Positions 8,901 through 18,078 of a DNA stretch of 64,000 bases are shown here, one piece after another. The DNA is from Planctomycetota bacterium (lineage in GTDB: Bacteria; Planctomycetota; Planctomycetia; Planctomycetales; Planctomycetaceae), in contig QQVO01000051.1 of the NCBI GenBank assembly GCA_003388505.1, positions 1 through 64,000 on the forward strand. Reading direction: 5' to 3'. A model generated the notes under the pieces. It was not told the DNA's origin, did not search any database, and saw nothing but the letters and a program-made list of their open reading frames with translations. A program made the position numbers and the translations under genes. Every line of letters begins with the position of its first letter. Within the stretch, counting starts at the first letter, position 1.

Positions 8901-9914
8901 GTGGAAGCCGGCCTTGTCCTGCCGGGGGCGTCGCGGGCCGACCCCGACGCGCCCTTCGGGATCGAGTTCCCCATTGGATACGACATGCCCCCGCGCGAGT
9001 TTCCTCCAGTCCTCACACGGCTTCTGCTGGCGACCACCAACATCGCCTCCGATCTCGAGATCGAGACGGTCATCCTGCTGTCCGACCTCGTCCTCGACTT
9101 CCCCGCCGTGCAGGAGCAACTCACGCCGCTCCGGTTGATCGTTTCCTCGCACCTGCCCGACGTCCAGCAGGCCGCGGTGGACAGCGGAGTGCCGCTCGTT
9201 CCGATTCTCGACGAACCGCAGACGCGGCAGGTGCAGGTCAGCCAGGCGCTCCTGGAGGCGATCGCCGACGACTTCCTGCAGACCGGCGCGCGCGTGATTG
9301 TCCTCTATGCCGGGTATGAACGGGAGAACGTCGACACGCTGAGCGTCATCAACCTCTCGGAACATCTCGCCAAACTGACCAGCCGCGACCTGCAGCGGCT
9401 CGAAACCCAGGTTCCGTTGCGCACCTTGCGCCGTGCGGTTGATCTCGCCGTCGAAATCGGCCGGGACGGCCGCGAAGGAAGGCCGGTGGGAACGCTGTTC
9501 GTCGTGGGACACCATACGAAAGTGCTCGAAATGTCTCACGAGCAAGTGCACGACCCCTTCAAGGGGTACCCGAAGAAGGAGCGGATGATCTCCAGCGCCC
9601 GCGTGCGTGAAAGCGTGAAGGAACTCGCGCAGATCGACGGTGCCTTCATCATTTCCGCCGATGGTTGCGTGATGGCCGCCGGGCGCATCCTCGATGCGCC
9701 CGCTGAAGAACTCACGCTCTCTAAAGGGCTCGGGTCACGGCACTGGGCGGCCGCCGCCATCTCCAAGGCGACCAAAGCGGTGGCCATCGCGGTCAGCGAA
9801 TCGACCGGGACCGTGCGGCTGTTTCAAAACGGAATGGTCGTGCTCCGCATCGAACCAATGGACCAGGCGATGAAATGGTTCGACGTCGACACCGAACCGC
9901 CCGCCAGCGAGTGA
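8901..9914 (+). CDS. DacZ-like diadenylate cyclase (DisA_N domain)
   Basis: 337 residues. The C-terminal ~130 residues are a DisA_N/DAC domain that condenses two ATP into cyclic di-AMP: DGA motif at 246-248 (IDGAFII), then GLGSRHWAA with R280-H281-W282 where bacterial DisA and CdaA have RHR, then VSESTGTVRLFQNG. The N-terminal half (ATTNIASDLEIETVILLSDL to about 140) is an alpha/beta region resembling the pyruvate-kinase-C-like domain of archaeal DacZ. No transmembrane segment is present, so the enzyme is cytosolic. The start is GTG at 8901 and upstream alternatives cannot be excluded. It faces the convergent kinase/nucleotidyltransferase gene. Confidence 0.8.
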   Translation: MEAGLVLPGASRADPDAPFGIEFPIGYDMPPREFPPVLTRLLLATTNIASDLEIETVILLSDLVLDFPAVQEQLTPLRLIVSSHLPDVQQAAVDSGVPLVPILDEPQTRQVQVSQALLEAIADDFLQTGARVIVLYAGYERENVDTLSVINLSEHLAKLTSRDLQRLETQVPLRTLRRAVDLAVEIGRDGREGRPVGTLFVVGHHTKVLEMSHEQVHDPFKGYPKKERMISSARVRESVKELAQIDGAFIISADGCVMAAGRILDAPAEELTLSKGLGSRHWAAAAISKATKAVAIAVSESTGTVRLFQNGMVVLRIEPMDQAMKWFDVDTEPPASE

Positions 9915-10008
9915 CCGCGCCGCTTTGTCCGCGCCGCACCGCTCCCGGAGCCGTCGAATTCGAAGGTTCCCCAACGATGCAGCGGTATCGATTGGAGCTC
10001 TGAGCAAG

Positions 10009-13000
10009 CTACCACTCACACAACTGATCGACGTAGCCCGCCGAACCATCGCGCAACCAACTGTCCAATTGAGATTGTTGCTTGAGCTGCTGTCCGCGAC
10101 GAAGGGGAACGACGAAGAAACCGCAGCGGACGTCGGGCAACGCAGACATGTCACCCCAGAGTTTCTCGAACTGCGCGACGGGGAAGATGTCTTCGTGGCC
10201 GTGCCCCCATCGTTTCTTGACGTCCTTAAGAGTGATGTACGTCGGCAGTCGCTGGCTGAATCGTCTGACGGCGCCGTCCACGGCGTCCGCGTCGGCGAGC
10301 TGTGGGCGATCGAGTCCGAAACATTCCAGCAGCCGGTCTATCGTGATCCAGGTGGTCAGGGAGTTGTAGTAGCGGAGTTTGAACTCGTCGGATTCACGGG
10401 GGAGGGCCAACCCTTCAACGAGTCGCGTCCGGCCGTCGATTCGCGCCAGCCCACCGCCGCGATCCTCCAGCCGACGGGCGACCACTTCATAGCTCAGGCA
10501 ATTATCGCGTGCGATGTGCAGACCGAGCAACCCGGCGTCCAGGTCGGCGCCGAGCGTATCGATGTTGTGTAGCAGGAGGTATTTCAGATTCGGCTGGCAG
10601 TTCAGCAACCGGTTCAGCGTCCCATTGCGCAGCAGATTCGGCATCTCGTACCAATGGCCGACCGGGTGCAGGCACTGCAGGGGGAGATTGTCGGTGTAAT
10701 CCGCGGCCTCTCCGACCGACCGGGCCCATCCGACGAGAGCCGACCGCAAGCTCTCTCGAAGCTTCTGCTGCTGCTCGTCGAGCAGTTCCTGCGCGGTTTC
10801 TTCCCACGAGAACCGCAGATCGCGGACCATAGGAATCATCCGCAGCCCGACGGCCGCGCCGGGCGATACCAGGACCGGGGAGTCAAGACCATAGTTGCTC
10901 ACATCCGCCAGATGTCTCCGCACCGGTTCGTCGGTGAGGTAGCTGGTGGTGAATACATGGCTCGTGGAGGCATCGTAGCGTCGATTCGTCTGGCGCGTTT
11001 TCGCGAGATGGACCTCGAGAAACCGCCGATGGCGTCCTGCGAATCGGCTAAACGGGTGCAGCGCCTTGACCACCCCGGCGCCTTCCGTCCAGCGACTCCC
11101 GGCGCCGGCCGCCAGCGTGACAACCGCCGTCTCGCCCTGACGAATCGCGTCTTCTCCGAGTCGTCTGTGCGAGTCGTCGACGCCGTCGCGGGTTTCCGTG
11201 ACGTCCTGTTCACGGACATCTTCAATCTGCGTATTGGGAGGCAGACGATTCTGCGAGAGTCCGATCCGGCTGGCGCGGAGGTCCGCGCGAATCTGCTCGT
11301 GCTGAAGAGGGTCGAATCCGTTTCGATCAAGCAGCGTTTCGAGTGACTCTTCGGCATCGGACCGGGAGACCGGCTGTGGCAGGAGTCGTGTGAGCAATTG
11401 TGACCGCAGCCGCTCGGGCAGACCGCCGCCTGCCTGTTGATCGCTCAGAGACTCCAGTTCCCTCCGGACCAGAGGGGTGAGTTGCCGCGGTTCGGCTCGA
11501 ATCCAGTTCGGCGCCATGAGAGCGTAGTACGCATCGGGCATCCGCGCGTCGCCGTCGCCAAGCAGCGTCGCCCACGTCCCGTGGTCGTTGATGCGGAAGT
11601 CATACACGACCGGCTCCATCGCGAACGGCAGCGAAGTTTCCAGATCGTGTTTCATCTCGCTCATGCCGGCCTGCAGCCAGTCTTTCGCTTCCTCCTGCCG
11701 CGCAGGATCGAATATCAAGCCCATTCCGCCGCCCGCCATGCCCCCCAACATCCAGAACCCCCAGAAGTCGTCCGCGAAGCGCTCCCGGGATCGTTGGATC
11801 AACTGATCGGTAAAGTAGTTCGTGCACCAGGGAATGATCGTCTGCAGCGGACCCTCGAAATTTCGCGTGGTTCCGCTCCCGACCGACTTGATGTCCCCCT
11901 CTCGTAAAGACTGCATGATCTCATCGAGTAACCGGCCGGCGTCCTGGCGGGCCCGCCACTCGGCAGTCGATCTCAGCAGGTACTTTTCCGTGACCATTTC
12001 CAGAATGGGACCAACATTCTGCGCCATGCCTCCGTGCACCAGCACCAGGCTCCGCTGCAGCTTCTCACGGGCGGCGGGAGAGACATCGTCATCGCCCCAA
12101 ACCTCGTGCGTCGGCAACAGACGTCCACGGCTGATCCCCGCTTCCGGGTCTCCCGCGCGGGTCTGCTCGCCGCGGATCAACTTGATTCCGGGCCAGATGC
12201 CGCCCGAATCCTGCCACCCGCCTCCCGAACCTCCGAGCCACTCTCCCAGGATGCAGCGCGCCGCGACCGTTCGCCGGTCCCGCTCGCCGAGCGTTCCGGT
12301 GAGTGAGCTGACCTGATGCGTCGCGCGCATACAGAGGGCAATCAGGGAGCCGAGCAGATTCGTGGAGACCGCCAGGCGGGAGCCTTTGGGGATGCCGTTG
12401 ACTTTGCTGACGACTTCCAGGCCGAGTCCGGAACCGATCATCGGCTCCAGCACCTGAGCCATCGGTTGTTCACAGCTTTCGAGTCCGGACGGAACGAGGC
12501 CGGTAGCAATCACGGCGGCCTTCAACAGTCCCAGATAATCGCGGGCGAAATCGAAGACCTCGGGCAACTGCTCGATTTCGGCCTGGCAGTCGAGATCGAT
12601 GCTCACAAGCCTCAGTACCGGGCGGTCGATGACACGGAGATAGGTCTCAATCGGTGGCCTGGGCTGCTCGTCCCTTCCGCGAACTCCGAGGTCGATCGAA
12701 GCATTCAGGACTCGCGCGCCTTCCGGGTAGTCCATTGCCAGAAAGAAGATGTCGCTCCAGCCGCTGTGGGAGAAGTCCATTCTCACAGCGGTGGTTTCCT
12801 GCAGAATCGGATAACCGGACGGAGTCGCGTTCGGCCGAAGAAGCTCCCGACGCATTCTCAGCGGGTGTTCGGCGGGGTGTCCCAGCCGAAACATCCATCG
12901 GTTCCCGGCAACCGTGCGGACGCTGCGGCGGACCTGGTTGGCCAGCGCCTGCAAACCGAGTTTCTGATAGGCAACGGCCAGCGCGCTGGCCGTCGCGATA

Positions 13001-13449
13001 TCCGGCCCGTGATCGCGCTGCTGATCCAGAAAACTGTCGACCGCTTCACGAAATCGCCGCTCCAGCAGATGCGTGTAACCCTCAAAGGGAATGTGGCCTT
13101 CGCTGGCTGCCGGCAGCGAGCGGGGAACGTAGTCCTGGTAGAGACTCGACAGGAAGAAGAGAGCCCGCACCCGTTGGTAGAGGTTCGTAGTTTCGCGGCG
13201 GAAACGGTCCAGCGACTGACAGGCTTCGAGGAGTTCCGAACCGGACAGATCACGGCAGACCGTCTCCAGCGCGGTGTTTCGCACCGAGTCCTTGTCCGAA
13301 GTAATGATCTCGATGAGACGATTCACGGCAGTTTCGAGCAGCAGTTGCGGGAGGGGCGTGAGCCTCAGTCGGTCAGGTCTGCGTTGCCAGTAATTCCACC
13401 AAATCGGTGAGAACCCTGTCCCGGTCGCTTCCCTTGAGTGCAACGGCAA
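10009..13449 (-). CDS. FKP-like GHMP kinase / UDP-sugar pyrophosphorylase fusion
   Basis: Up to 1146 residues. Residues ~345-430 carry a GHMP kinase core of the L-fucokinase type: PKGSRLAVSTNLLGS at the phosphate loop (fucokinases have PKGSGLGTSS) and GGGWQDSGGIWPGIK. Residues ~770-1146 form a UDPGP-type nucleotidyltransferase with VVTLAAGAGSRW and LLLHNIDTLGADLD. The likely role is phosphorylating a free sugar and converting it to a UDP-sugar. Domain order is opposite to Bacteroides FKP. The start is unsettled: TTG at 13449 would overlap galU-like by 77 bases, while GTG at 13326 leaves a short gap. Substrates cannot be read from the sequence. The phosphate-loop substitutions (G to R, S to T) may reduce kinase activity. 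Confidence 0.78.
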   Translation of the reverse strand: MPLHSREATGTGFSPIWWNYWQRRPDRLRLTPLPQLLLETAVNRLIEIITSDKDSVRNTALETVCRDLSGSELLEACQSLDRFRRETTNLYQRVRALFFLSSLYQDYVPRSLPAASEGHIPFEGYTHLLERRFREAVDSFLDQQRDHGPDIATASALAVAYQKLGLQALANQVRRSVRTVAGNRWMFRLGHPAEHPLRMRRELLRPNATPSGYPILQETTAVRMDFSHSGWSDIFFLAMDYPEGARVLNASIDLGVRGRDEQPRPPIETYLRVIDRPVLRLVSIDLDCQAEIEQLPEVFDFARDYLGLLKAAVIATGLVPSGLESCEQPMAQVLEPMIGSGLGLEVVSKVNGIPKGSRLAVSTNLLGSLIALCMRATHQVSSLTGTLGERDRRTVAARCILGEWLGGSGGGWQDSGGIWPGIKLIRGEQTRAGDPEAGISRGRLLPTHEVWGDDDVSPAAREKLQRSLVLVHGGMAQNVGPILEMVTEKYLLRSTAEWRARQDAGRLLDEIMQSLREGDIKSVGSGTTRNFEGPLQTIIPWCTNYFTDQLIQRSRERFADDFWGFWMLGGMAGGGMGLIFDPARQEEAKDWLQAGMSEMKHDLETSLPFAMEPVVYDFRINDHGTWATLLGDGDARMPDAYYALMAPNWIRAEPRQLTPLVRRELESLSDQQAGGGLPERLRSQLLTRLLPQPVSRSDAEESLETLLDRNGFDPLQHEQIRADLRASRIGLSQNRLPPNTQIEDVREQDVTETRDGVDDSHRRLGEDAIRQGETAVVTLAAGAGSRWTEGAGVVKALHPFSRFAGRHRRFLEVHLAKTRQTNRRYDASTSHVFTTSYLTDEPVRRHLADVSNYGLDSPVLVSPGAAVGLRMIPMVRDLRFSWEETAQELLDEQQQKLRESLRSALVGWARSVGEAADYTDNLPLQCLHPVGHWYEMPNLLRNGTLNRLLNCQPNLKYLLLHNIDTLGADLDAGLLGLHIARDNCLSYEVVARRLEDRGGGLARIDGRTRLVEGLALPRESDEFKLRYYNSLTTWITIDRLLECFGLDRPQLADADAVDGAVRRFSQRLPTYITLKDVKKRWGHGHEDIFPVAQFEKLWGDMSALPDVRCGFFVVPLRRGQQLKQQSQLDSWLRDGSAGYVDQLCEW

Positions 13450-14215
13450 GCTGAGCGATCAGCAGCCCGTATTGAACACCGATGTCATACCGAACGCCGT
13501 CGACTTCCAGAGCCAGATATCGCTCTTGTCCGGCGAGCCGGGACAGAATCGGCGAGAGCGGAATCGACTCCCCAGGCTGCGTTTCCTGCATCGCGTCGCC
13601 GAGCAGATCCATGACCGTTGGCGGCAGGACGTGGATCCCGAACAGACACAGGTAATGGCCGGAACGGAGGCCGGAGACGGTAAGTTCCTGTTCCGCCTGC
13701 GTCGGCGTGGGCTTCTCGACGACGCTCTGGACTTCATAGAGATTCGGGCGGTTCCGCACCGGCGTCCCGCCCACCACGCCGAAATAAGGGAGATACCTCT
13801 CGCGTGTCGGCTGGACGCCGGAGACGGCGCATTTTTCCGCATGGGCGATCTCGACCAGTTGTTTGACGCACCGATCCTCGGAGCGGCTCAGATAGAGATG
13901 GTCTCCCACGAGGTGCAGAAAATGGTCGTCCCCGACAAACTCTCGCGCCCGGAAAAGTGCGTCACCGTAGCCGCGCGGGTCACTCTGAGGGAGAAATGTC
14001 AGACGATCTGACTGAGACCCGGCGGCCTGCCGGAACGCCGCTTCCTGTCCGGGCGAGACCACGATGCAGAGATCGTCCACCCCGCCTGAGAGCGTCTCCG
14101 TAATGATCATCTCCAGCGCCGTCGTCTGGCGACCGGTCCCGTCGACGATCTGTTGGAGCGGAAGCGTCGCCTGGCCAGGCCCTGCGGCGGTGATGACGGC
14201 TCGTCGGATGTTCAT
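13373..14215 (-). CDS. GalU/RmlA-type nucleotidyltransferase, divergent
   Basis: 280-residue sugar-1-phosphate nucleotidyltransferase-fold protein. Retained features are the start MNIRRAVITAAGPG, the central VEKP, GHYLCLFGIHVLPP and the C-terminal YDIGVQYG, matching UTP-glucose-1-phosphate uridylyltransferases. The nucleotide-binding GxGTRxxPxTK loop is replaced by GPGQATLPLQQ and the usual LGDD by VGDH, so catalysis may be altered or lost. It immediately precedes and overlaps or abuts the kinase/pyrophosphorylase gene on the same strand, suggesting joint expression and a role in the same sugar-nucleotide step. A normal GalU is slightly longer and retains the loop. Confidence 0.75.
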   Translation of the reverse strand: MNIRRAVITAAGPGQATLPLQQIVDGTGRQTTALEMIITETLSGGVDDLCIVVSPGQEAAFRQAAGSQSDRLTFLPQSDPRGYGDALFRAREFVGDDHFLHLVGDHLYLSRSEDRCVKQLVEIAHAEKCAVSGVQPTRERYLPYFGVVGGTPVRNRPNLYEVQSVVEKPTPTQAEQELTVSGLRSGHYLCLFGIHVLPPTVMDLLGDAMQETQPGESIPLSPILSRLAGQERYLALEVDGVRYDIGVQYGLLIAQLAVALKGSDRDRVLTDLVELLATQT

Positions 14216-14872
14216 GGCTGTGGTCCGGGGGGAGCGCCTTCGAGAGTGGTTGCCAGGCCGGACCGCTCGACGACGTGCACGGCTCCGTCAACTGAAAGAA
14301 GTGCATGGCCCGCAACTGGTACGCTGGACGCCGTACAATCCATCGATTGACTGTAATCCTGCGAATTGTCGATCCGCAACTCGAAACTGGACCGTTCGAT
14401 CGATTGATCGACACGCAAATCGCGGCGCGGATTCGACGTGCGGTGGTTCGATTCCGCATTTCCGGACGGCGGGTTCGGCCCAATTGCACTGTACCGGTGA
14501 GCGTGCGGCAAGCCGGACAGCAAGTTTCCTCCCGCCGGCTTCGCAGAGTATTCACAGAAACACCCGGCGCGCCGGGCTTGCCGGACGTTGGCGCGCGAGA
14601 ATACGCTGGGGTGAAGTCGATCTCTTGCCACGGGTCCGGATCGCAGGGCCGTCTTTCACAGGACCAATCGACTGGTCCGTCAATTCACATTCTCGAGGTT
14701 GAGCGGCGGTCACGGGATCGCGAATCCCGCAGGGTTTCGGGCGAATCTGCGGTCCAAGTAACGATCCACGCCCAGAGGGCGTGGCTTTAGGAAGGCCCCT
14801 CGGAAGGGGCCGGAACGTGGGGAAAGCTCCATTGGGTCTGTTGGGACTCAGCCGCGCATAGCGAGTCAACCA
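14216..14872. other. Divergent intergenic region between galU-like and rfbA
   Basis: About 657 bases with no supported gene; open frames on both strands are Arg-rich and motif-free. It separates divergent genes and should hold promoters for both, but I cannot point to boxes. Near the rfbA end it holds two adjacent perfect hairpins, listed separately. Confidence 0.45.
14766..14811. repeat. Pair of adjacent perfect hairpins upstream of rfbA
   Basis: Hairpin 1 has arms CCACGCCC (14766-14773) and GGGCGTGG (14777-14784) with loop AGA. Hairpin 2 has arms GGCCCCT (14794-14800) and AGGGGCC (14805-14811) with loop CGGA. They lie 60-100 bases before the rfbA start. Hairpin 1 reuses the arm sequences of the palindrome at 5193-5210, so it looks like a small REP-like element. 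A regulatory or termination role is possible but there is no T-tract. Confidence 0.6.
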
Positions 14873-15766
14873 ATGCCAGATGCAGACGCGGGGCGGCGCA
14901 AGGGGATCATCCTGGCGGGTGGATCGGGCACCCGTTTACATCCGGTCACCAAGGTCGTCAGCAAACAACTGCTGCCGATCTACGACAAGCCGATGGTGTT
15001 CTATCCGCTGTCAACGTTGATGTTGGCCGGGATTCGCGAAATCCTCGTGATCAGCACGCCGCATGACTTGCCGCTCTACCGCAGGCTGCTGGAGGATGGG
15101 TCGCAATGGGGGATGAAATTCGAGTATGCCGAGCAGCCGGATCCAGGTGGGCTGGCGCAGGCCTACCTGATCGGCGCCGATTTTGTCCAGGACGACCCAT
15201 CGTGCCTCATTCTCGGCGACAATGTTTTCTATGGACACCTGATGTCCGCCAGCCTGCAACAGGCGAGCCGCAGGACCGGCGGAGCAACCATTTTCGCCTA
15301 TCGGGTCCGCGATCCGAAACGTTACGGCGTCGTGGAGTTCGACGCTGACCGGCGTGCGGTCAGCATCGAGGAAAAACCGCAGCAGCCGAAATCCAACTTC
15401 GCCGTTCCCGGGATCTATTTCTACGATGATCAGGTGGTGTCCATTGCCCGTGCGCTCAAACCCTCCGCGCGGGGTGAACTCGAAATCACGGACGTCAATC
15501 AGGAATACCTGCGGAGAGGCGAACTGCATGTCGAAGTGCTGGGGCGCGGAACCGCCTGGCTGGACACTGGAACACAGCAGTCTCTCGAAGAGGCGACGAG
15601 TTTTGTGAGAGTCATTGAAGAACGGCAAGGTCTCAAGATCGCCTGCCCTGAGGAAGTCGCCTGGCGGATGGGCTTCATTGATTCACGGCAACTCAAGTCA
15701 CTCGGAGAGCAACTGTCCAAGAGCAGCTATGGTCAGTATCTCCTGTCGCTCCTCCGGGAGGAATAG
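14873..15766 (+). CDS. rfbA: Glucose-1-phosphate thymidylyltransferase
   Basis: Forms dTDP-glucose from dTTP and glucose-1-phosphate, the entry to dTDP-rhamnose and related sugars. The 297-residue protein has the full signature: [25 protein letters not shown] (nucleotide loop with the Arg and Lys), [27 protein letters not shown] (metal Asp), [16 protein letters not shown], and AWLDTG. Length is standard for RmlA. The ATG at 14873 begins a short extra N-terminal tail before the conserved core. No rfbB/C/D genes are adjacent, so the rest of the pathway lies elsewhere. A structured 115-bp repeat begins at its stop codon. Confidence 0.95.
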   Translation: MPDADAGRRKGIILAGGSGTRLHPVTKVVSKQLLPIYDKPMVFYPLSTLMLAGIREILVISTPHDLPLYRRLLEDGSQWGMKFEYAEQPDPGGLAQAYLIGADFVQDDPSCLILGDNVFYGHLMSASLQQASRRTGGATIFAYRVRDPKRYGVVEFDADRRAVSIEEKPQQPKSNFAVPGIYFYDDQVVSIARALKPSARGELEITDVNQEYLRRGELHVEVLGRGTAWLDTGTQQSLEEATSFVRVIEERQGLKIACPEEVAWRMGFIDSRQLKSLGEQLSKSSYGQYLLSLLREE

Positions 15767-15878
15767 GTTGCTTTATTCCTGGAAATTGTTGCACTTGAGT
15801 CAAGTTTCAGCGACCAACGGGAGCGGGTTCCCGCTTTCGAGCGGCAGCTCGCATGGTCCGAGGCCCTGCCTCGTTAGA
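15764..15878 (+). repeat. 115-bp structured repeat, copy 1 (after rfbA)
   Basis: Begins with the TAG stop of rfbA and matches the segment at 25378-25493 with about 93% identity and one 1-base indel. The core TTGTTGCACTTGAGTCAAGT and the following ~25 bases are identical in both copies. It contains three small inverted repeats: ACTTGA/TCAAGT, CGAGC/GCTCG and CGAGGC/GCCTCG. Possible roles are an RNA 3' structure, a small mobile palindromic element or recombination scar. Confidence 0.85.
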
Positions 15879-15975
15879 CCGCTTTGCGAATGAGCGTCGA
15901 CGATCTGTCTCGCGGAATCTCGGGCTCGACCGTCCGAATACTGCTCGACGCGGACACGAGGTCGAGCAAAGCCGC

Positions 15976-17247
15976 TCAATCCCGCTCAGTGGCGATCAGA
16001 TCATCGTACGTCTCTCGCCGCCGGATCAGCCGATAAGCGTCCCCTTCAACCAGCACCTCCGCGCCGAGCGGGCGGGCGTTGTAGTGGCTGCTCATGACCG
16101 TACCGTAGGCGCCCGCGCTGAACGTGCTGAGCAGATCACCGCGTTCGACAGGCGGCAGCCAGCGGTTTCTCGCAAGGTAGTCCCCCGATTCGCAGATGGG
16201 TCCGACGACGTCGGCCGGTTCGCAGCCGGGGATCTCTTGCTGGTAGTCGTCCGGCGGCGGGACAGCGGGACGCACCGGCCAGATGCGGTGGAACGAATCG
16301 TACATCGCCGGACGCACGAGATCGTTCATGCCGCCGTCCTGAATCACAAACAGCTTCCCCCCCTCCCGCTTGGTGAAGATGACCCGCGTGACCAGGATGC
16401 CGGCGTTGCCACAGATCGATCGGCCCGGCTCCAGCGCCAGCCGGCATTCCGCCTGCCGAATGCAGGGCAGTATGACCCTGGCGTACTCGGAGTACGGAGG
16501 CGCCTCGTTGCCGAGGTAGCTCAGTCCGAAGCCGCCTCCGAGATTGATCCAGTTGGTCTGGTGCCCTTTCGCCCTTAGATCGCGAACAACTTCGAGAGCC
16601 TTCTTCGCTGCGGCTTCGTAGGGATCGGTCGTCAGGATCGGCGAACCGAGGTGCATGTGGATGCCGCGCAGCTCCAGATTCGCATCGCCCAGCACTTTTG
16701 CGGCGAGTTCGTTGTGCCGCTCGATGTCCATGCCGAACTTGTTGCCCTTCTTGCCCGTCGTCGTCTTGGCGTGCGTCCTGGCGTCGATGTCGGGGTTGAG
16801 ACGCAGCGCGACCGGCGCGACGCGACTCATCGATCCCGCGACGGCCGAGATCGCGTCGAGTTCCGCCTCACTCTCGACATTGAACATCAGTATGTCGGCT
16901 TCGAGTGCGAATCGGATCTCCGCATCGGTCTTGCCGACCCCGGCGAAGATGACGCGCTCCGTCGCCGAGCCCGACTGCTGCACGCGATACAGTTCTCCGC
17001 CCGAGACGATGTCGAAGCTGCACCCTTCGTCGTTGAGCAGCTTGAGCAGGCTCAGGTTGCCGTTGGCTTTTACCGAATAGCAGATGACCGGGTCGACTTC
17101 CGAGAATGCGTCGCGGATGGCGCCATATTCGTGGCGGAGTTTGGCGGCCGAGTAGACCCACAGGGGGGAGCCGAATTCTTCGGCCAGGTCGGCGACCGGG
17201 ACGTCTTCACAGAACAACTGTCCCTGCCGGTATTCAAACGCGTCCAT
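15976..17247 (-). CDS. lysA: Diaminopimelate decarboxylase
   Basis: Converts meso-diaminopimelate to lysine, using PLP, in the cytoplasm. The frame shows the fold type III PLP-enzyme pattern: YSVKANGN with the PLP lysine, [11 protein letters not shown], the HMHLGSPI segment, NLGGGFG phosphate-binding loop, LEPGRSI, and near the C-terminus [11 protein letters not shown] and [17 protein letters not shown] chose the ATG at 17247, six codons inside an open frame that could start with TTG at 17265. It is the last gene of a - strand run asd - HEPN - partner - lysA, so two lysine/diaminopimelate pathway genes flank a possible toxin-like pair. Confidence 0.95.
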   Translation of the reverse strand: MDAFEYRQGQLFCEDVPVADLAEEFGSPLWVYSAAKLRHEYGAIRDAFSEVDPVICYSVKANGNLSLLKLLNDEGCSFDIVSGGELYRVQQSGSATERVIFAGVGKTDAEIRFALEADILMFNVESEAELDAISAVAGSMSRVAPVALRLNPDIDARTHAKTTTGKKGNKFGMDIERHNELAAKVLGDANLELRGIHMHLGSPILTTDPYEAAAKKALEVVRDLRAKGHQTNWINLGGGFGLSYLGNEAPPYSEYARVILPCIRQAECRLALEPGRSICGNAGILVTRVIFTKREGGKLFVIQDGGMNDLVRPAMYDSFHRIWPVRPAVPPPDDYQQEIPGCEPADVVGPICESGDYLARNRWLPPVERGDLLSTFSAGAYGTVMSSHYNARPLGAEVLVEGDAYRLIRRRETYDDLIATERD

Positions 17248-17295
17248 TGAGAGTCTGCTTGTCAAGGCGGGTCAACAGAAAGAGCCGGCGTTTAC

Positions 17296-17610
17296 TCAGA
17301 GTAAGATTCGTGATGGATCGTCGAATTCGAGGCTCAGCAGCGAGGTCGACCGCTCGTCGGGAGTGACAAGCACCAGCATTGTGATCGATGCCTGCAATTC
17401 GTCGGGCAAATCCTGTAACTCGCTTTCGATTAGATCCGCTCGATCAATTCGGCTCATTCCCTGAAATCGTCCATCCGTGACCCGCACTCGCAACAGCAGG
17501 TCATACCCCTCGCGCTGGTAGCACTCGACGTCGTCGAAGCCGCGTTCCCGTAGAAAATGCTCCACCTCTTGCGTCTTGTCGTTTGTGACTTTGCCGTTAG
17601 CGATCGTCAT
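17296..17610 (-). CDS. Small protein coupled to HEPN gene, unknown
   Basis: 104 residues from the ATG at 17610, which overlaps the TGA of the HEPN gene as ATGA and is preceded by GAGGAAG, so translational coupling is nearly certain. The sequence (KTQEVEHFLRERGFDDVECY, then YDLLLRVRV and MSRIDRADLIESELQDLP) predicts a compact alpha/beta protein. It does not look like the MNT nucleotidyltransferase that usually partners HEPN proteins. Its last 40 residues are hydrophobic strands plus SLEFDD. Possible antitoxin or accessory factor; function is inferred from position alone. Confidence 0.7.
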   Translation of the reverse strand: MTIANGKVTNDKTQEVEHFLRERGFDDVECYQREGYDLLLRVRVTDGRFQGMSRIDRADLIESELQDLPDELQASITMLVLVTPDERSTSLLSLEFDDPSRILL

Positions 17611-18035
17611 GAGATCTTCCTCCGAATACCAGTGACCAGATTCGACGCGGCATTCCAAGCGGCGGTTGCATCTCGTTCACGAAGCAGCTTCGGCTGGTAC
17701 CGCATTTCGACCGACCACAGGCCGGCAATATACCGCAGATCGCGTGACCACTCGACGGGAATGTCGCGGCCGCCGGTTTGCCGCCTGTACATTCTACGGA
17801 GGTCTTCATAACTGTGGCCTCCCCTTCCCCGAAAGTCCTGACTGTTGTCCACTTGGTTTCTTTGTGACGACGGCACCTCACTGAGCACCAGCGCCTTCAG
17901 TGCGCATTCTACTGCCAATCCCGCCAAATAGACTCCGATTCGGCCGTGACGCGTCAACAGCACCTCAGATGCCTCCAGGAGTTCTTCAGCAGCCCGGATC
18001 CGGGTGCGAACAAGAGAATCGGCGATCGGCGTCAC
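17607..18035 (-). CDS. HEPN-domain protein
   Basis: 142 residues from the GTG at 18035, chosen because AAGGA sits just upstream. Helical pattern with RTRIRAAEELLEASEVLLTRHGRIGVYLAGLAVECALKALVLSE is typical of HEPN domains. An RxxxxH (R-GRGG-H, in FRGRGGHSYEDL) is present and could be the HEPN ribonuclease motif, although the linker around it is loop-like. HEPN proteins are found in toxin-antitoxin, abortive infection and CRISPR systems as RNases. It lies 43 bases downstream of asd and is translationally coupled to the next small gene. Confidence 0.72.
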   Translation of the reverse strand: MTPIADSLVRTRIRAAEELLEASEVLLTRHGRIGVYLAGLAVECALKALVLSEVPSSQRNQVDNSQDFRGRGGHSYEDLRRMYRRQTGGRDIPVEWSRDLRYIAGLWSVEMRYQPKLLRERDATAAWNAASNLVTGIRRKIS

Positions 18036-18078
18036 ATCGGAATCCTTGTGATCTTGCCGCGATCGATCATCAGTCGTC

